Of a stretch of DNA of 64,000 bases, positions 16,706 through 27,304 are shown one piece after another. The notes beneath the pieces were generated by a model, which saw only the letters and a list, made by a program, of their open reading frames with translations, was not told the origin of the DNA and did not search any database. The stretch covers positions 62,001 through 126,000 of the forward strand of contig CAWDMC010000025.1 of NCBI GenBank assembly GCA_963803295.1, read 5' to 3'. The first letter of the stretch is position 1, and every line of letters starts with the position of its first letter. Both the position numbers and the translations under genes were made by a program. This stretch comes from CAWDMC01 sp963803295 (GTDB lineage: Bacteria; Acidobacteriota; Terriglobia; UBA7540).

Positions 16706-16906
16706 TCAGGCCCGTCGCGGCGACCTCAACAGGCGCGCCGGAAGTGTAAAGATCGCCCACACCAAGTCAAGCACACCTTCCACCGCAATCCCTACCAGCC
16801 GGAACGGCAGCAGGATCAGCCATACGAACGGATAAAGTATAAGCGCCGCAATCGCCAGCGGCCAGCAGATCACTAGCAGGACACACCAGAGCAGGAAACT
16901 GAACAC
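16706..16906 (-). CDS. Small membrane protein, 66 residues
   Basis: The protein is almost all membrane. One long hydrophobic stretch covers residues 1-36 (MFSFLLWCVLLVICWPLAIA, then ALILYPFVWLILLP), a second amphipathic or membrane part is FRLVGIAVEGVLDLVWAIF, and the end is basic (RLLRSPRRA). AGGAGG lies upstream of the ATG. The amino-acid pattern resembles small conserved acidobacterial membrane proteins I have seen, but no function is known. Confidence 0.65.
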   Translation of the reverse strand: MFSFLLWCVLLVICWPLAIAALILYPFVWLILLPFRLVGIAVEGVLDLVWAIFTLPARLLRSPRRA

Positions 16907-16972
16907 GGCACGCCTCCTCAGTTGAATATACGTAGCGGCCTACCCTGGTGTTCCCAAATTCCAGCGAATGCC

Positions 16973-17695
16973 TCACAGGGTCGCAAGGACTTCGTCGAGT
17001 TCAGCCAGGCTCCTGATGCGCGGACAATCAAGCTCGCCATTACCCTCATAAGCGCCGCCGCAATCGATGAGCACACCTTTCAAGCCTGCAGCTCGGGCGC
17101 CACCGATATCGATGGAGTGGATATCGCCAACATAGATCGCTTCGTGAGCCGCCACGCCGGCGCGACCGAGCGCCATTTCGAATATGCGGCAGCCCGGCTT
17201 ATCGCAGCCTACCAGGAATGAATCGAGAATGAAATCGAAGCGGCGAGCGAGGTCGACGCGCGCCAGTTGAGCCTCGATGGTCCCGTAAGCATTGGAAATC
17301 ACGCCTAGCGAATAGCCCTGCTGGCGCAAACGGTCCAGGTAGGCCGGCGTATCTGGGTCAAACCGCCGCCAGTTCACGATCTCGTGGATGGCTTTTCTCA
17401 GAGAGATACCTACACTCTCCCTCTTCTCGGTGGGGATGCCGGCACGATCCATAAGAACACGGATGTACTCGGCCCAAAAGACAAAGTCGGCCAAGGTCGG
17501 CGGATTACCCGCCAGAATCTGCGGCCATAGCCACGAATCGAGCTTCTTCTTGCCGGCGCACTCGGCGGCGGCGAAATCGACCGGGACGGACCTGTAGCCC
17601 AGATCAGTGAGAACTTTAGCGATGGGCTCGAGTTGGGGAAAGATAAGGGTCAGACCCACGTCGAAAAAGATAGCGTGGATTTCGGGACGCTGCAT
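16973..17695 (-). CDS. HAD-superfamily hydrolase
   Basis: Motif I is FFDVGLTL (nucleophile Asp12 from the chosen start). The second acidic residue usual at +2 is Gly, as in some HAD-IA enzymes. Motif II is in LGVISNAYG, motif III at CDKPGCRIFEMAL and motif IV at YVGDIHSIDIGGARAAG. The helical cap between residues about 20 and 95 matches subfamily IA. GAGGAA lies upstream of the ATG at 17695, which is chosen over the longer frame (17779). The substrate cannot be told. ArgJ is encoded just upstream on the same strand. Confidence 0.87.
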   Translation of the reverse strand: MQRPEIHAIFFDVGLTLIFPQLEPIAKVLTDLGYRSVPVDFAAAECAGKKKLDSWLWPQILAGNPPTLADFVFWAEYIRVLMDRAGIPTEKRESVGISLRKAIHEIVNWRRFDPDTPAYLDRLRQQGYSLGVISNAYGTIEAQLARVDLARRFDFILDSFLVGCDKPGCRIFEMALGRAGVAAHEAIYVGDIHSIDIGGARAAGLKGVLIDCGGAYEGNGELDCPRIRSLAELDEVLATL

Positions 17696-17791
17696 CGGGA
17701 TTCCTCGAAAGGGTTTTCTTGGAAGGCGACCCTTGTGGTCGTCCGGATCGTCTCCGGCGGGCGCGAAGAGCAGACACAACCCCGGTCTTGA

Positions 17792-19012
17792 TTATGTCCG
17801 ATACGACGCGTTAATAGTGATGTATTCGTGCGTCAAATCGCAAGTCCAGAGCCGGGCGGAGGACTTCCCCTGATGGAGATCGACGAGCAGAGTGATCTCC
17901 GGATGGTCGAGTTCCTGCTTCGCCGCAGCTTCATCAAAGCCCGTGTCAAGGCCACGGCGGCACAGGTAGAACTTGTTCACTCGAACATCCACCTTGGCTG
18001 GGTCGAACGCCGCCCCCGAGTAGCCTGCCGCGCAAAGAATGCGACCCCAGTTTGGATCGCTGCCGGCGACGGCGGTTTTTACCAACGGCGAATTGGCGAT
18101 GGCTCGGGCGACACGGTCAGCGTCGGCAGCAGAGCGGGCGCCGCGCACTTCCACGGTCACTAATTTCTTCGCCCCCTCGCCATCTTTGGCGATCATACGG
18201 GCAAGCGACTGGCAGACCGTGGTGAGCCCTTCCGAGAGCGCTGAAGCCTCTTTGGTTCCGGGGCGAATTAATACGCCCGAGATGCCGCTCGCCATCGCGA
18301 GCAGCGTGTCATTCGTGGAGGTGTCGCCGTCCACGGTGACGCAATTGAAAGAGACCTCCGCCGCGGCCCGCAGCATTTTGTCGAGTACGCGAGGAGCGAT
18401 CCGAGCGTCCGTGGTGATGAACGAGAGCAGCGTGGCCATATGGGGATGGATCATGCCGGCGCCTTTAGCGACTCCAGCGATGTGTATGGTCCCACCGCCA
18501 AGTCTGCCTTTGAGTACCACCGTTTTCGGGAACGTATCGGTGGTCATGATCGCTTGCGCTACCTCGTCGGCGCCTTGGCGGGAGAGCTTCCGGACCAGCT
18601 CGGGCAGAGCATTCAGGATCAGCTCTTCCCTCAGAGGCACGCCGATGACGCCAGTGGAAGCAACAGCCACCTGCTCGGGAGCAATACCAAGCAGCTTACT
18701 TGTCTCGTGGGCCGTGGACTGAGCCGCGCGAATTCCTGCCTTCCCAGTGCAGGCGTTGGCATTACCCGCGTTCACGACTATGGCGCGAATCCTGCCACCG
18801 CTCGTAACAAGGTGCTGGCGCGAGACGATCACCGGCGCGGCCACCACCCGGTTGGTGGTGAAAACACCGGCGGTAGAGGTCGAGGGACTATCGGAGGCAA
18901 TTAGGACGAGGTCAAGCGCACCCCTCGTCTTCTTAATGCCTGCCGCTATCGCTGCGGCGCGAAAGCCGCTGGGAGTGGCCAGATTGCCTTCAATCGTTTT
19001 CCAATTTGCCAT
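17792..19012 (-). CDS. argJ: Bifunctional glutamate N-acetyltransferase / amino-acid acetyltransferase
   Basis: ArgJ transfers acetyl from N-acetylornithine to glutamate, or uses acetyl-CoA, in arginine synthesis. The protein is made as one chain that cuts itself before a threonine. The site here is in KGAGMIHPHMATLLSFITTD, with Thr194 as nucleophile counted from the ATG at 19012. The end THEYITINASYRT is the usual ArgJ C-terminus. The start MANWKTIEGNLATPSGFRAA is preferred over a longer frame, as it matches the family beginning and has AGGG upstream. No other arg gene is nearby. Confidence 0.95.
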   Translation of the reverse strand: MANWKTIEGNLATPSGFRAAAIAAGIKKTRGALDLVLIASDSPSTSTAGVFTTNRVVAAPVIVSRQHLVTSGGRIRAIVVNAGNANACTGKAGIRAAQSTAHETSKLLGIAPEQVAVASTGVIGVPLREELILNALPELVRKLSRQGADEVAQAIMTTDTFPKTVVLKGRLGGGTIHIAGVAKGAGMIHPHMATLLSFITTDARIAPRVLDKMLRAAAEVSFNCVTVDGDTSTNDTLLAMASGISGVLIRPGTKEASALSEGLTTVCQSLARMIAKDGEGAKKLVTVEVRGARSAADADRVARAIANSPLVKTAVAGSDPNWGRILCAAGYSGAAFDPAKVDVRVNKFYLCRRGLDTGFDEAAAKQELDHPEITLLVDLHQGKSSARLWTCDLTHEYITINASYRT

Positions 19013-19166
19013 AAGTTTTCCCTGATGAACGGTAGATCCGTTTCGCAGAGCTGCACGCCTAAAGGCATGCCTGATAGCAATCCTCACTGATCTGTAGTTT
19101 CCAGGTAGCGACGATTGACGAGCGTGATCGCCTACAGAGGTCCGCACTCCGGCCGCAACAGCTTTG

Positions 19167-19781
19167 CTACTGATGGAACCCTAAGCGCGGGATATCTTCC
19201 ACTTTCTTGGGCATCGGCCCGGCTAGCTTGATCGTACGCAGGCTCTCTTCGCATGCCTCCAGATAGAGCTTCTCCTCCGCGTCGGCGGTAGAGCAATTGG
19301 CCTCGAGAATGCCGGAAGGCGAAATCAAGTGCGCCGTAATCATCATGGCTCCGTTCTTCCACTGCCAGATCAAGGCGGCGTCACGGTCGTTGACCGGAAT
19401 GTGATCGAAGTTGTACCGTGGGATGTTCTTTTGTACGCCGTCGGTTTGCCAAATGGCCATCACTTGCGGCGAGAATTCGGTAGCCTGAGTGGGATTGGGC
19501 TGCGCTGTCAGGGTTATGAATGGACCCGTCCCGAGAAAATGGGGCCGGTAGATACGTACGCCTCCCGGAAAGTCTTGAACCTTACCGTAAATGCCGGCAG
19601 CGATCTGCATCTCCTCTATACCAAGGGCGTCATTGCGATAAGGGAGCAGCTTCAGGGCATCGTCGCGGAGCTTCTGTACGTGCTCGGGATACCACCGGAC
19701 CAGGAAGGTCTCCACCGCCAAGCCCATGATCCCGGCGCAGATCAGAGCGATCGTGACGACAAGTTGTGCGGGTAATCTCAT
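19167..19781 (-). CDS. Membrane-anchored protein of unknown function
   Basis: This 204-residue protein has one N-terminal hydrophobic anchor (VVTIALICAGIMGLAVETFLV) followed by about 180 soluble residues. There are two late Cys residues (NCSTADAEEKLYLEACEESL), and Trp-rich patches occur in the middle (AIWQTDGVQ, IWQWKNGAMM). No family is recognised. It lies upstream of argJ on the same strand but is separated by about 155 bases. Confidence 0.6.
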   Translation of the reverse strand: MRLPAQLVVTIALICAGIMGLAVETFLVRWYPEHVQKLRDDALKLLPYRNDALGIEEMQIAAGIYGKVQDFPGGVRIYRPHFLGTGPFITLTAQPNPTQATEFSPQVMAIWQTDGVQKNIPRYNFDHIPVNDRDAALIWQWKNGAMMITAHLISPSGILEANCSTADAEEKLYLEACEESLRTIKLAGPMPKKVEDIPRLGFHQ

Positions 19782-19906
19782 GATGGCATCTTAGCCTTTT
19801 CGCGGCAGGCTGCGCAACGACGGGCCAGAGGGAGCGGAGGGGGAAACCGAAATCCTAGTTTGACTTCCTCAACTCCCACTGCGTAACATCTTCGAACGAG
19901 GGTATC

Positions 19907-20875
19907 TTGATCAGGCTACAAACCTCAGCCTTCCGGCCAGTGGTTTCGGCAATTCCTTGGCGAAAGGTCTTAATCCTTGTAGGCTTGCTATTCAGTTTCT
20001 TGCCACTATGGGCGCAGGAATCCGAGCCAGCCATTGAGGATCGCATCCGGCAGGAGATCGCGCTGGGTCAAACCGATCAGGCGCTCAATGAGGCGCGTGA
20101 GGCTGTAACCCACTATCCGAACTCGTCCGAGCTGCAGCAGTTGTTGGGCGTAACTCAATTCAAGAGAGGGCTGAGCGAGGAAGCCCGCCGCTCTCTTGGC
20201 CGTGCCATTGAACTCAATCCTAAAATTCCAGAAAACTACTACGACCTGGCGCTGGTTCACCTTAGCCAGCACCGCTATGAGCAAGCGGCCGTCTCTCTCG
20301 AGAAATCGATCCAGCTTCGAACTGCTGACTTGGCAGAAGCTCACCTGCTACTAGGCCGAGCCTACCAGAACCTGAATCGGACGGAGCCGGCAATCAAAGA
20401 GTTCAGGCAAGCACTGGTACTCTCGCCGGGGCTCCGTCTGGCTCATTACCATCTGGGTTTTGCTTATCAGAGTCAGGGCGACTGGAAGCCAGCTCTGGGT
20501 GAATTCGAAAAGGAGATCAAGGCGAACCCGTCGTTCCCGGATGCTTACTGGCTGGCGGGCAACATTGAGCTGGAGAGCGGTGGTCTCGGCTCCGCCGAAG
20601 ATCTCTTCCGCAACAGCCTTCGTGTCGATCCCCGGTCGCTCCCTGCTCATTATGGCTTGGCGCGAGTGCTTTTGGCACGGGGGAACCCGGCTGCCGCCGA
20701 GAACGAACTCCTGCGGGTACTCGAGTTGAATCCTAACGACTTGGAAGCGCATTACATTCTGGCGCGGGCGTACCAGCAGCTGGGAAACCCGGAGGGGGCG
20801 CGGCGTGAATTTGAAAAGGTCGCCATGCTTCACGAGCGTCGCCGTCGGACACTTTCCGGAGTTGCTGCACACTGA
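19907..20875 (+). CDS. Exported TPR-repeat protein
   Basis: A signal peptide (KVLILVGLLFSFLPLWAQ) is followed by about seven TPR units from residue 45 to 310. Clear examples are PENYYDLALVHLSQHRYEQA, AEAHLLLGRAYQNLNRTEPA and LEAHYILARAYQQLGNPEGA. The start codon is TTG with GAGGG five bases upstream. The CRTAC1-type gene follows within 25 bases, so the two are likely co-transcribed. TPR and CRTAC1 genes are often neighbours in Acidobacteriota and Planctomycetota, though their joint role is not established. Confidence 0.82.
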   Translation: MIRLQTSAFRPVVSAIPWRKVLILVGLLFSFLPLWAQESEPAIEDRIRQEIALGQTDQALNEAREAVTHYPNSSELQQLLGVTQFKRGLSEEARRSLGRAIELNPKIPENYYDLALVHLSQHRYEQAAVSLEKSIQLRTADLAEAHLLLGRAYQNLNRTEPAIKEFRQALVLSPGLRLAHYHLGFAYQSQGDWKPALGEFEKEIKANPSFPDAYWLAGNIELESGGLGSAEDLFRNSLRVDPRSLPAHYGLARVLLARGNPAAAENELLRVLELNPNDLEAHYILARAYQQLGNPEGARREFEKVAMLHERRRRTLSGVAAH

Positions 20876-20898
20876 GCTAACGTCATGCCGAACCTCCC

Positions 20899-22791
20899 AT
20901 GCTGAACGCTCGCTATTTTTCGCTCGCCCGGGCTTCCCGTCGAGCGGTGATCATCGTTGTGCTGTCCGCACTGGGGATCGCCGTACTGGCGGCGAGAGGG
21001 GGCCTTCTGCCGGCGCCGCCCAATTTGCAATTTGCCAGACTCCGAACCATGCCGGAAACGGACGAAAGCCTGAGCGGCAGCGGCCCCTGGCTGCAGCCGG
21101 AACGGACAACCGGTCGCCCCTGACCGATCAGTTCGTGGAAGTTGCCGCCAAGTCAGGCATCCAGTTCACCCTGACCAGCGGAGGTGCCGACAAGCGATAC
21201 ATTATCGAGGCCAAGGGCGGCGGCGGAGTCGCCTGGATCGACTATGACAACGATGGCTTTCCTGACCTGTTCCTGGTAAACGGGTCTACCTTCGAGGACT
21301 CGAAACGCGGGACAAGTCCACCCTCACGCCTCTATCGCAACAATCGCGATGGTACATTTAGCGACGTATCCAAGGGCTCCGGTTTGGATCGCACGGGCTG
21401 GGGGATGGGAGTTTGCGTGGGCGACTACGACAGCGATGGCTACGACGATGTGTACGTGACCTACTACGGTGACAACGTTCTCTATCACAACAACGGCAAT
21501 GGCACGTTTACGGACGTCACGGATCCGGCGGGAGTGCGCGGCCATGGGTGGGCATGGGTGGAGCATGGGCTGTGCTTTCGGCGACCTTGACAATGATGGC
21601 CGTCTCGACCTCTATGTGGCCAATTACCTCGACGTGGACATCGACCACCTTGGCGAACCCGGCAGCGCTCCTAATTGCACCTATCGAAGCATCGCGACCT
21701 TTTGCGGGCCCCGGGGACTTCCGGGCGGCCGAGATATACTTTTCCACAACAACGGGGACGGCACTTTTGCCGACATTACGGAACGGGCGGGAATCGATCC
21801 TGGCTCTTATGCGGGCCTCGGCGTTGTGATGGGGGATTACGATCACGACGGCCGCCTGGATATTTATGTTGCCAACGATTCCACCCCCAGCTCTCTCTAT
21901 CACAACAACGGTGACGGCACGTTCAGCGACGCAGGCGTCCCGACCGGGGTGGCATACAGTGACGAAGGCCAGGAGCAGGCGGGGATGGGTACTGACTTCG
22001 CCGATTACGACAACGATGCTTGGGGCGACCTGCTTAAGGGGAACTTTTCCGACGACACCAAGAACCTTTATCACAACAATCACAACGGGACTTTCACTGA
22101 TCGGGCGTGCCCAGCGGGTCTCTGCGGCTTGAGTTGGCTGTTCACCACTTTTGGAGCCAAGTTTCTTGACTACGACAATGACGGGTGGAAAGACATCTTC
22201 CTCGCGAACGGCCAGACTTTCCCTCAAATGGACCGCTATCCCACCGGAATCACTTACCGCGAGCGCAACCTGCTGTTCCATAATCTGGGATCGGGAGGGG
22301 GACCGGTCCGATTTGAAGAGATCGGCCTACGGTCCGGTCCAGTCCTCGCGATCAAAAAGGTGAGCCGCGGTCTCGCCGTGGCGGATTACGACAATGACGG
22401 CGATCTCGAAATCGCCGTCACCAATATGAATGACTCACCGGACCTGATCCGCCACGCGCGCCGGAGTCCGCACCATTCCATCCTCATCAAGACCGTGGGA
22501 ACGCGAAGCAATCGTGATGGTATCGGTGCGGAGATCAAGGTGGTCACCGGCGCGCTTACCCAGTACGATACCGTCCGCAGCGGCGGCAGTTACCTTTCTT
22601 CGAGCGATCTGCGGGTGCATTTCGGGCTCGGCTTGGCAACCAGGGTCAATCGCCTGGAGGTCCATTGGCCAAGCGGGCAAACGGACGTGATCAAGGACTC
22701 GCCGGCGGACGTTATCCTGACCCTTCAGGAGGGAAAGGGACTGGTAGGAAGCAAGCCCTATGGTGCGACTGCTTCCGAACGCAATCATTGA
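20899..22791 (+). CDS. CRTAC1-family FG-GAP/ASPIC-UnbV repeat protein, with two frame breaks
   Basis: The N-terminus (20899-21118) has a membrane or signal segment (AVIIVVLSALGIAVLAA). After a one-base break near 21118, FG-GAP calcium-type repeats begin: DYDNDGFPDLFLVNG, DYDSDGYDDVYVTYYG, DLDNDGRLDLYVANY, DYDHDGRLDIYVAND and DYDNDGWKDIFLANG. The ASPIC/UnbV domain closes the protein (TRVNRLEVHWPSGQTDVI). The second break, at 21543-21562, is a near-perfect 10-base tandem duplication (CATGGGTGGG). Removing one copy restores HGWSMGCAFGDLDNDG. The joined product would be about 625 residues. It is presumably an exported, calcium-stabilised beta-propeller; its ligand is unknown. Confidence 0.8.
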
Positions 22792-22861
22792 ACAAAGGTA
22801 CCAGCGCCACCGTACGTCTCTAGGCCCTTGCAGTCGACTAGGGTAGGCCAGTGGCCCTAAA

Positions 22862-22880
22862 CGCCAGGGTGAACCCCTGG
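22862..22880 (+). terminator. Possible terminator after the CRTAC1 gene
   Basis: The arms GCCAGGG and CCCTGGC form a 7-base stem with a short loop about 70 bases after the stop codon. Only a weak T-rich stretch (TAGTTTGAATT) follows, so termination efficiency is doubtful. Confidence 0.35.
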
Positions 22881-22960
22881 CTAGTTTGAATTGAACGGCA
22901 GGGAATGACGCGAGAGAATTGGTCCGGAAGGAGTAGGGGCTTCTGATTAGTTGCAAGCAC

Positions 22961-24043
22961 ATGGGTAAGAAGACGCGTATTCGGGTGCTGGTCTTGATGG
23001 TACTGGCTATCTCCAGTCCCATCGTCAGCACCGGCCTTGCGCAGGAAGAGTCTAGCCCTGCGCCAACGGAGTCGACCGGCGATCTCGCGCGCGCTGTGAA
23101 GGGGCTGGAGGCCAAGCTCGGCTTACATCCGACCGGAAGTTTTGAACGAACCTCGAAGAAAGCTGCGGTGGACTATCGCTGCTATTACACCGGGGTCCTG
23201 CAACTGCCCGAGTTCTACGACGGACTGCGCCTGAAGCGCGGAAAACCGCATGGTTGCAAGGTGAACACCAAGAAATACGACGTATTTTTCTATCCGCTGC
23301 AGGCGATGGGCAGTCCGAAATCGCAGATTACAACATCGCTGGCGGAGTCTTCCCCCGAGCGCGTGCTTATGGTGATCCCGCACGAGGACTTTCACCAGGA
23401 TCCGGCCTTGCGCGGATTGCCGGAACCGCTCGCCGAGGCGGCGGCGACTCTGGTGGGATTCCTCACTGCGCGCGACGTAGCTCGCCAGCAGTACGGCTCC
23501 GACTCAGAAGTCTACCGGAACCTCTCGAAGGAAGCGTTTCTCTTTCAAACCAAGTCAGGCGTAGTGAACCGCTACTTTGAGCAAGTGCGTGACCTCTACG
23601 CCGGGTATGCCGCGCGAAAGATCTCGAAGACCGACGCCTTTGCCTCGAAGGCCCGCATTTACGGCGCCTTGGAGCGCGAGTGCGAAGCAATCGAGCCCAA
23701 CCCCAAGTCATTTGACCGCTGCCTGGCGGCCAATAACAACGCCGGCCTATCCTTCGATCATACCTACACGCTCTACTATCCACTTATGTATGAGGTCGCC
23801 GAAGCTCACGGCGAAGACCTGAAAGCCACCATCGACGCCTTGAAGCAGGCCATGGCGGGGAAGTCGGGCTCCGAGGCGATCGAAAGCCTGCGCGCGGCGG
23901 GAGCATCTAACAGCCAGAAAGCGGGAATTGAAGATCCGCGGTTACAATTGGGATCAGCGAGATGCTATGCAGCGGTATTCTGGTTGACGGCGTATCGCAT
24001 ACGAGATAACAACGCTTGCCTCAATCCTGCGTTCGCGAAATAA
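22961..24043 (+). CDS. Putative exported HExxH metallopeptidase-like protein
   Basis: A signal peptide (VLVLMVLAISSPIVSTGLAQ) precedes a 330-residue mature region. HEDFH (in VIPHEDFHQDPALRG) has the HExxH zinc-site spacing, and a Glu in LPEPLAEAAATLVGFLTARD twenty residues later could be the third ligand, as in gluzincins. The layout resembles predicted aminopeptidases of the PF10023 kind, but similarity is limited to these motifs. The last 50 residues may be a read-through. The helicase gene begins 17 bases later. Confidence 0.6.
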   Translation: MGKKTRIRVLVLMVLAISSPIVSTGLAQEESSPAPTESTGDLARAVKGLEAKLGLHPTGSFERTSKKAAVDYRCYYTGVLQLPEFYDGLRLKRGKPHGCKVNTKKYDVFFYPLQAMGSPKSQITTSLAESSPERVLMVIPHEDFHQDPALRGLPEPLAEAAATLVGFLTARDVARQQYGSDSEVYRNLSKEAFLFQTKSGVVNRYFEQVRDLYAGYAARKISKTDAFASKARIYGALERECEAIEPNPKSFDRCLAANNNAGLSFDHTYTLYYPLMYEVAEAHGEDLKATIDALKQAMAGKSGSEAIESLRAAGASNSQKAGIEDPRLQLGSARCYAAVFWLTAYRIRDNNACLNPAFAK

Positions 24044-24060
24044 TCGACTTTCCGAGTCTG

Positions 24061-27000
24061 ATGCTCAGATTGAATCCTCCACAACAAGATGCTGTTCAAC
24101 ACGGCGAAGGTCCGCTGCTGGTAATTGCCGGGCCTGGCAGCGGCAAGACTCGAGTCATCACCCAACGGATTGTTCGCCTGCTCCAGGAAATTCCCGATCT
24201 TGACCCGCAGAGCATCCTGGCCTTGACCTTCACGGAGAAAGCGGCGGCAGAGATGAAGCGCCGGGTGAAAGAGGCGCTGCCGGGGCTTGAGTCCGAACCC
24301 AGGATCTCCACGTTTCACGCTTTCTGTTATTCGGTTCTGAAAAACCGTGATTTCGACAGGCGTCTGCTCGATAAAGTCGACGTTTGGATCTTCCTGCGCC
24401 GGCGCATGGCGCAGCTTGGACTCGATTACTATCAGAAGCTCGCCGAGCCGGGGGCGTTCCTGCACGATCTGAACGCGTTCTTCTCGCGCTGTCAGGACGA
24501 GTTGATCGAACCCGGTGATTTCGAGGCCTACGTAGAAAGGGTGAAACAGCGATTCGAAGCTCGCCAGGCAGCGGCGGTGCCATCAGGTGCGAGTGCTGGT
24601 TCGGTGGCCACTCTGCCGGCCGATGAGGAGGACATCGAGCTCGAACGAAGGGAGCTGGAAAAGAGGAAGGAACTGGCTCACGTCTTCCGTTCGAGCCGGA
24701 AACTCATCGAGGATGCCGGATACTCGAGCCTTGGTAGCCTCATTGCGGAGACGGTGCGCCTGTTCGATCGCGAAGCCGAAGCCTTGGATGAGTACCGCTC
24801 GCGTTTTCGCTACGTGCTCGTAGACGAGTTTCAGGATACCAACTACGCCCAAGTGGAGTTGCTCTGGCGGTTAGTGGCGCCGCCCTGGAACATCACCGCG
24901 GTAGGCGACGACGATCAGGCGATCTACCGTTTTCGGGGAGCGTCGCATGGAGCCTTTAACATGTTCGACGACGCTTTTCCAGGCCACAAGACCGTTTACC
25001 TCAGCGAGAACTACCGTTCGACCCAGACCATCGTGCGTTCGGCTACGGTGGTGATCTCGAAGAACGAGCGATACCAAAAGAAACCGCCACTTGTCACCGC
25101 GAATCCCGAAGGATCAAAGCTTTACCTTATACAGTCGCCGGACTATGAAAGCGAAGCCGCCTGGATCTCCGATGAAGTAGAGCGTTTGGGGAAGCGCGGC
25201 AGCAAATATGGAGAGATCGCCATCCTCTATCGCGCCCACGGACACCGGGATGCACTAGTGGCGGAATTCCGCCGGCGCCGGATTCCTTTTTCCATACGGG
25301 GACTCTCGATTCTTTCCACGTCGATCATCCGCGACGTCACAGCCTACCTGAGGCTCGTCCACTCGCCGCACGACAACATCAGCCTGACCCGGGTGTTGTT
25401 AGCGCCGCGCTGGCGTTTCCCGGAAGACCTGGCGTTGGAGGTCCGCCGTCAGGCTGGGCGCGATCGTGCCTCGCTCTTTAGCGAACTCGGCGCCATGGAG
25501 CGCACTCTGTTTTCAGCCGAGATCAAGAGCACCGGTTGGCCGGACCTTGCTCGCTTACTGGCCGACTTCCGCAAGTTGCGCGGAATCGGCGAAGGTAACG
25601 GCACTGTTTGACAGGCTGGTGGCGCGACTTGGTTTCAAAGCAAGATTAGGGGATCGCGACAAAGCTTACCTGACTGCTTTTCGCAGGTTTCTGGCTGGAT
25701 GGGAAGAACGCACCTGGGACCAGGTCCGAGAAGCAGATGACGGGCTTTCTGCGGTTCCGGACCGCCTGACTCCTCCCGTTGGCACGAGACCCATTCCGCC
25801 GCTCGCCGAGTTTATGGAGTACTTTGACTATTTCCTTGAGGCGGGCGGTGCGGTCCCGGCTCCAGAACCCGCGAATCCGGCCAACGCGGTGCAGATGATG
25901 ACGGCACACGCCGCCAAAGGGCTTGAATACCCGGTAGTTTTCATAGCAAGTGTGGCCCGGCATCGGTTTCCCCATCGCGAAGAGCGCCCTGTTATCGAGT
26001 TCCCCGAAGAACTACGCAAAGGGCCACCCCCTCCGCGCGATATCCATCTGCAGGAAGAGCGACGGCTGTTCTATGTGGCCCTGACGCGCGCCCGCGAGCG
26101 GCTTTACGTCTCGAGTGTAGGAGAACCGGGGAAAAAGTCGTCGATCTTCATCGACGACTTGCTTTCTGACCCGCTCGTTGCCACTCGCGATATCGAGCTG
26201 GTCCGGACAGGTGAGAGGTTACCGGCGAAACGCGACGATTCTGCCGGTCAGAGGCCGGCGCCGCACTCAGTTACGAACACGGCGGGTCAGCTCAGACTGT
26301 TCGCCGCAAGTGAGCTTCCAGTAGAGGGACCGGCAACGGTTGAGATTGAGGCGTGGGCACTCAAGCCGCCACGCCTGCCAGCGGGTGAGAAGTTACACTT
26401 GAGTGCTACGGCCATCGAGTCCTATAAAGATTGTCCCCTGAAGTTCAAGTTCGCCTATTGCCTGAAACTACCCACCGGACCGCAAGCGGCACTTACCTTC
26501 GGCGGCATCATGCACCAGGCCGTCCGCTACTATTTCAAGTTGCGCCAGGACCGCGTGCCGAGGCCCGAGGAGATCGAGGAGTTCTACCTGCGATCGTGGA
26601 AGGGTCTTGGGTTCGAGGATTCTTACCAGGAAGAAAAGTACAAACGTGCGGGCTTGGATCAACTACGTACTTTTGTAGAGCGGCACAATCAGTCCTCCGT
26701 GCCGCCCGGAGTCACCTTCGAGCAGGGCTTCGCGCTCGATCTCGGAGACGTGGAACTGGAAGGGCGCATCGATCAGATTAATCCGTTGGGTCAGGCGAGA
26801 ACCGTGACTCCCAGGAACAGCGCGACCCCAAATCAGGCGCGCGATCTTTTTGGAGTAGAACCATACCCGGAGGCGGTGAAGTTCGCGCTACTGGGACCGG
26901 TAGAGCTAATCGATTACAAGACAGGCCGGCCGCGATCGGAGAAGGACGCCGCCAAGAGCCTGCAACTCTCGGTGTATGCATTGGCTGCGAAACGCGTTCT

Positions 27001-27211
27001 GGGCATGGAGCCAGTCAAGCTCACCTTCTACAATCTCACCAGCAACGAGGCTGTCTCCACTATACGGACCACAAAGAACCTGCAGCAAGCTGAGAACCAG
27101 GTTCATGAAGTGGCGGAGAAGATCCGCGACCTCAAGTTTGACCCTAAGCCCGGGTTCGGTTGTAAGTTTTGCGATTTCATGGCGATCTGCCCGGCGCACG
27201 AAGAGGAGTAA
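24061..27211 (+). CDS. UvrD/PcrA-type helicase fused to a PD-(D/E)XK nuclease, with one frame break
   Basis: The N-terminal two thirds are a superfamily 1A helicase. Walker A is GPGSGKT at residues 24-30, motif II is VLVDEFQDTN near 253-262, and GDDDQAIYRFRG and SENYRSTQTI follow. The frame breaks near 25582: the first frame ends as KLRGIGEGNGTV while the next continues AESAKVTALFDRLVARLG. The second part carries the late helicase motifs (MTAHAAKGLEYPVVFIASVA, VALTRARERLYVS). It ends in a RecB-type nuclease (GRIDQI, then VELIDYKTGRP) with cysteines in SYKDCPLKFKF and GCKFCDFMAICP arranged like the AddB iron-sulfur pin. The full product, about 1050 residues, probably acts in double-strand break processing. 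ATG 24061 gives the usual LNPPQQDAV beginning. Confidence 0.85.
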
Positions 27212-27304
27212 GGATCAGCCCCTACGGCCATTATCAAACTGCACGTGAATGTAGACCGCGCTGCTGCTTGCGTAGCCCGAGAGTTTTTTCCTAAGGAGTA
27301 GTCG

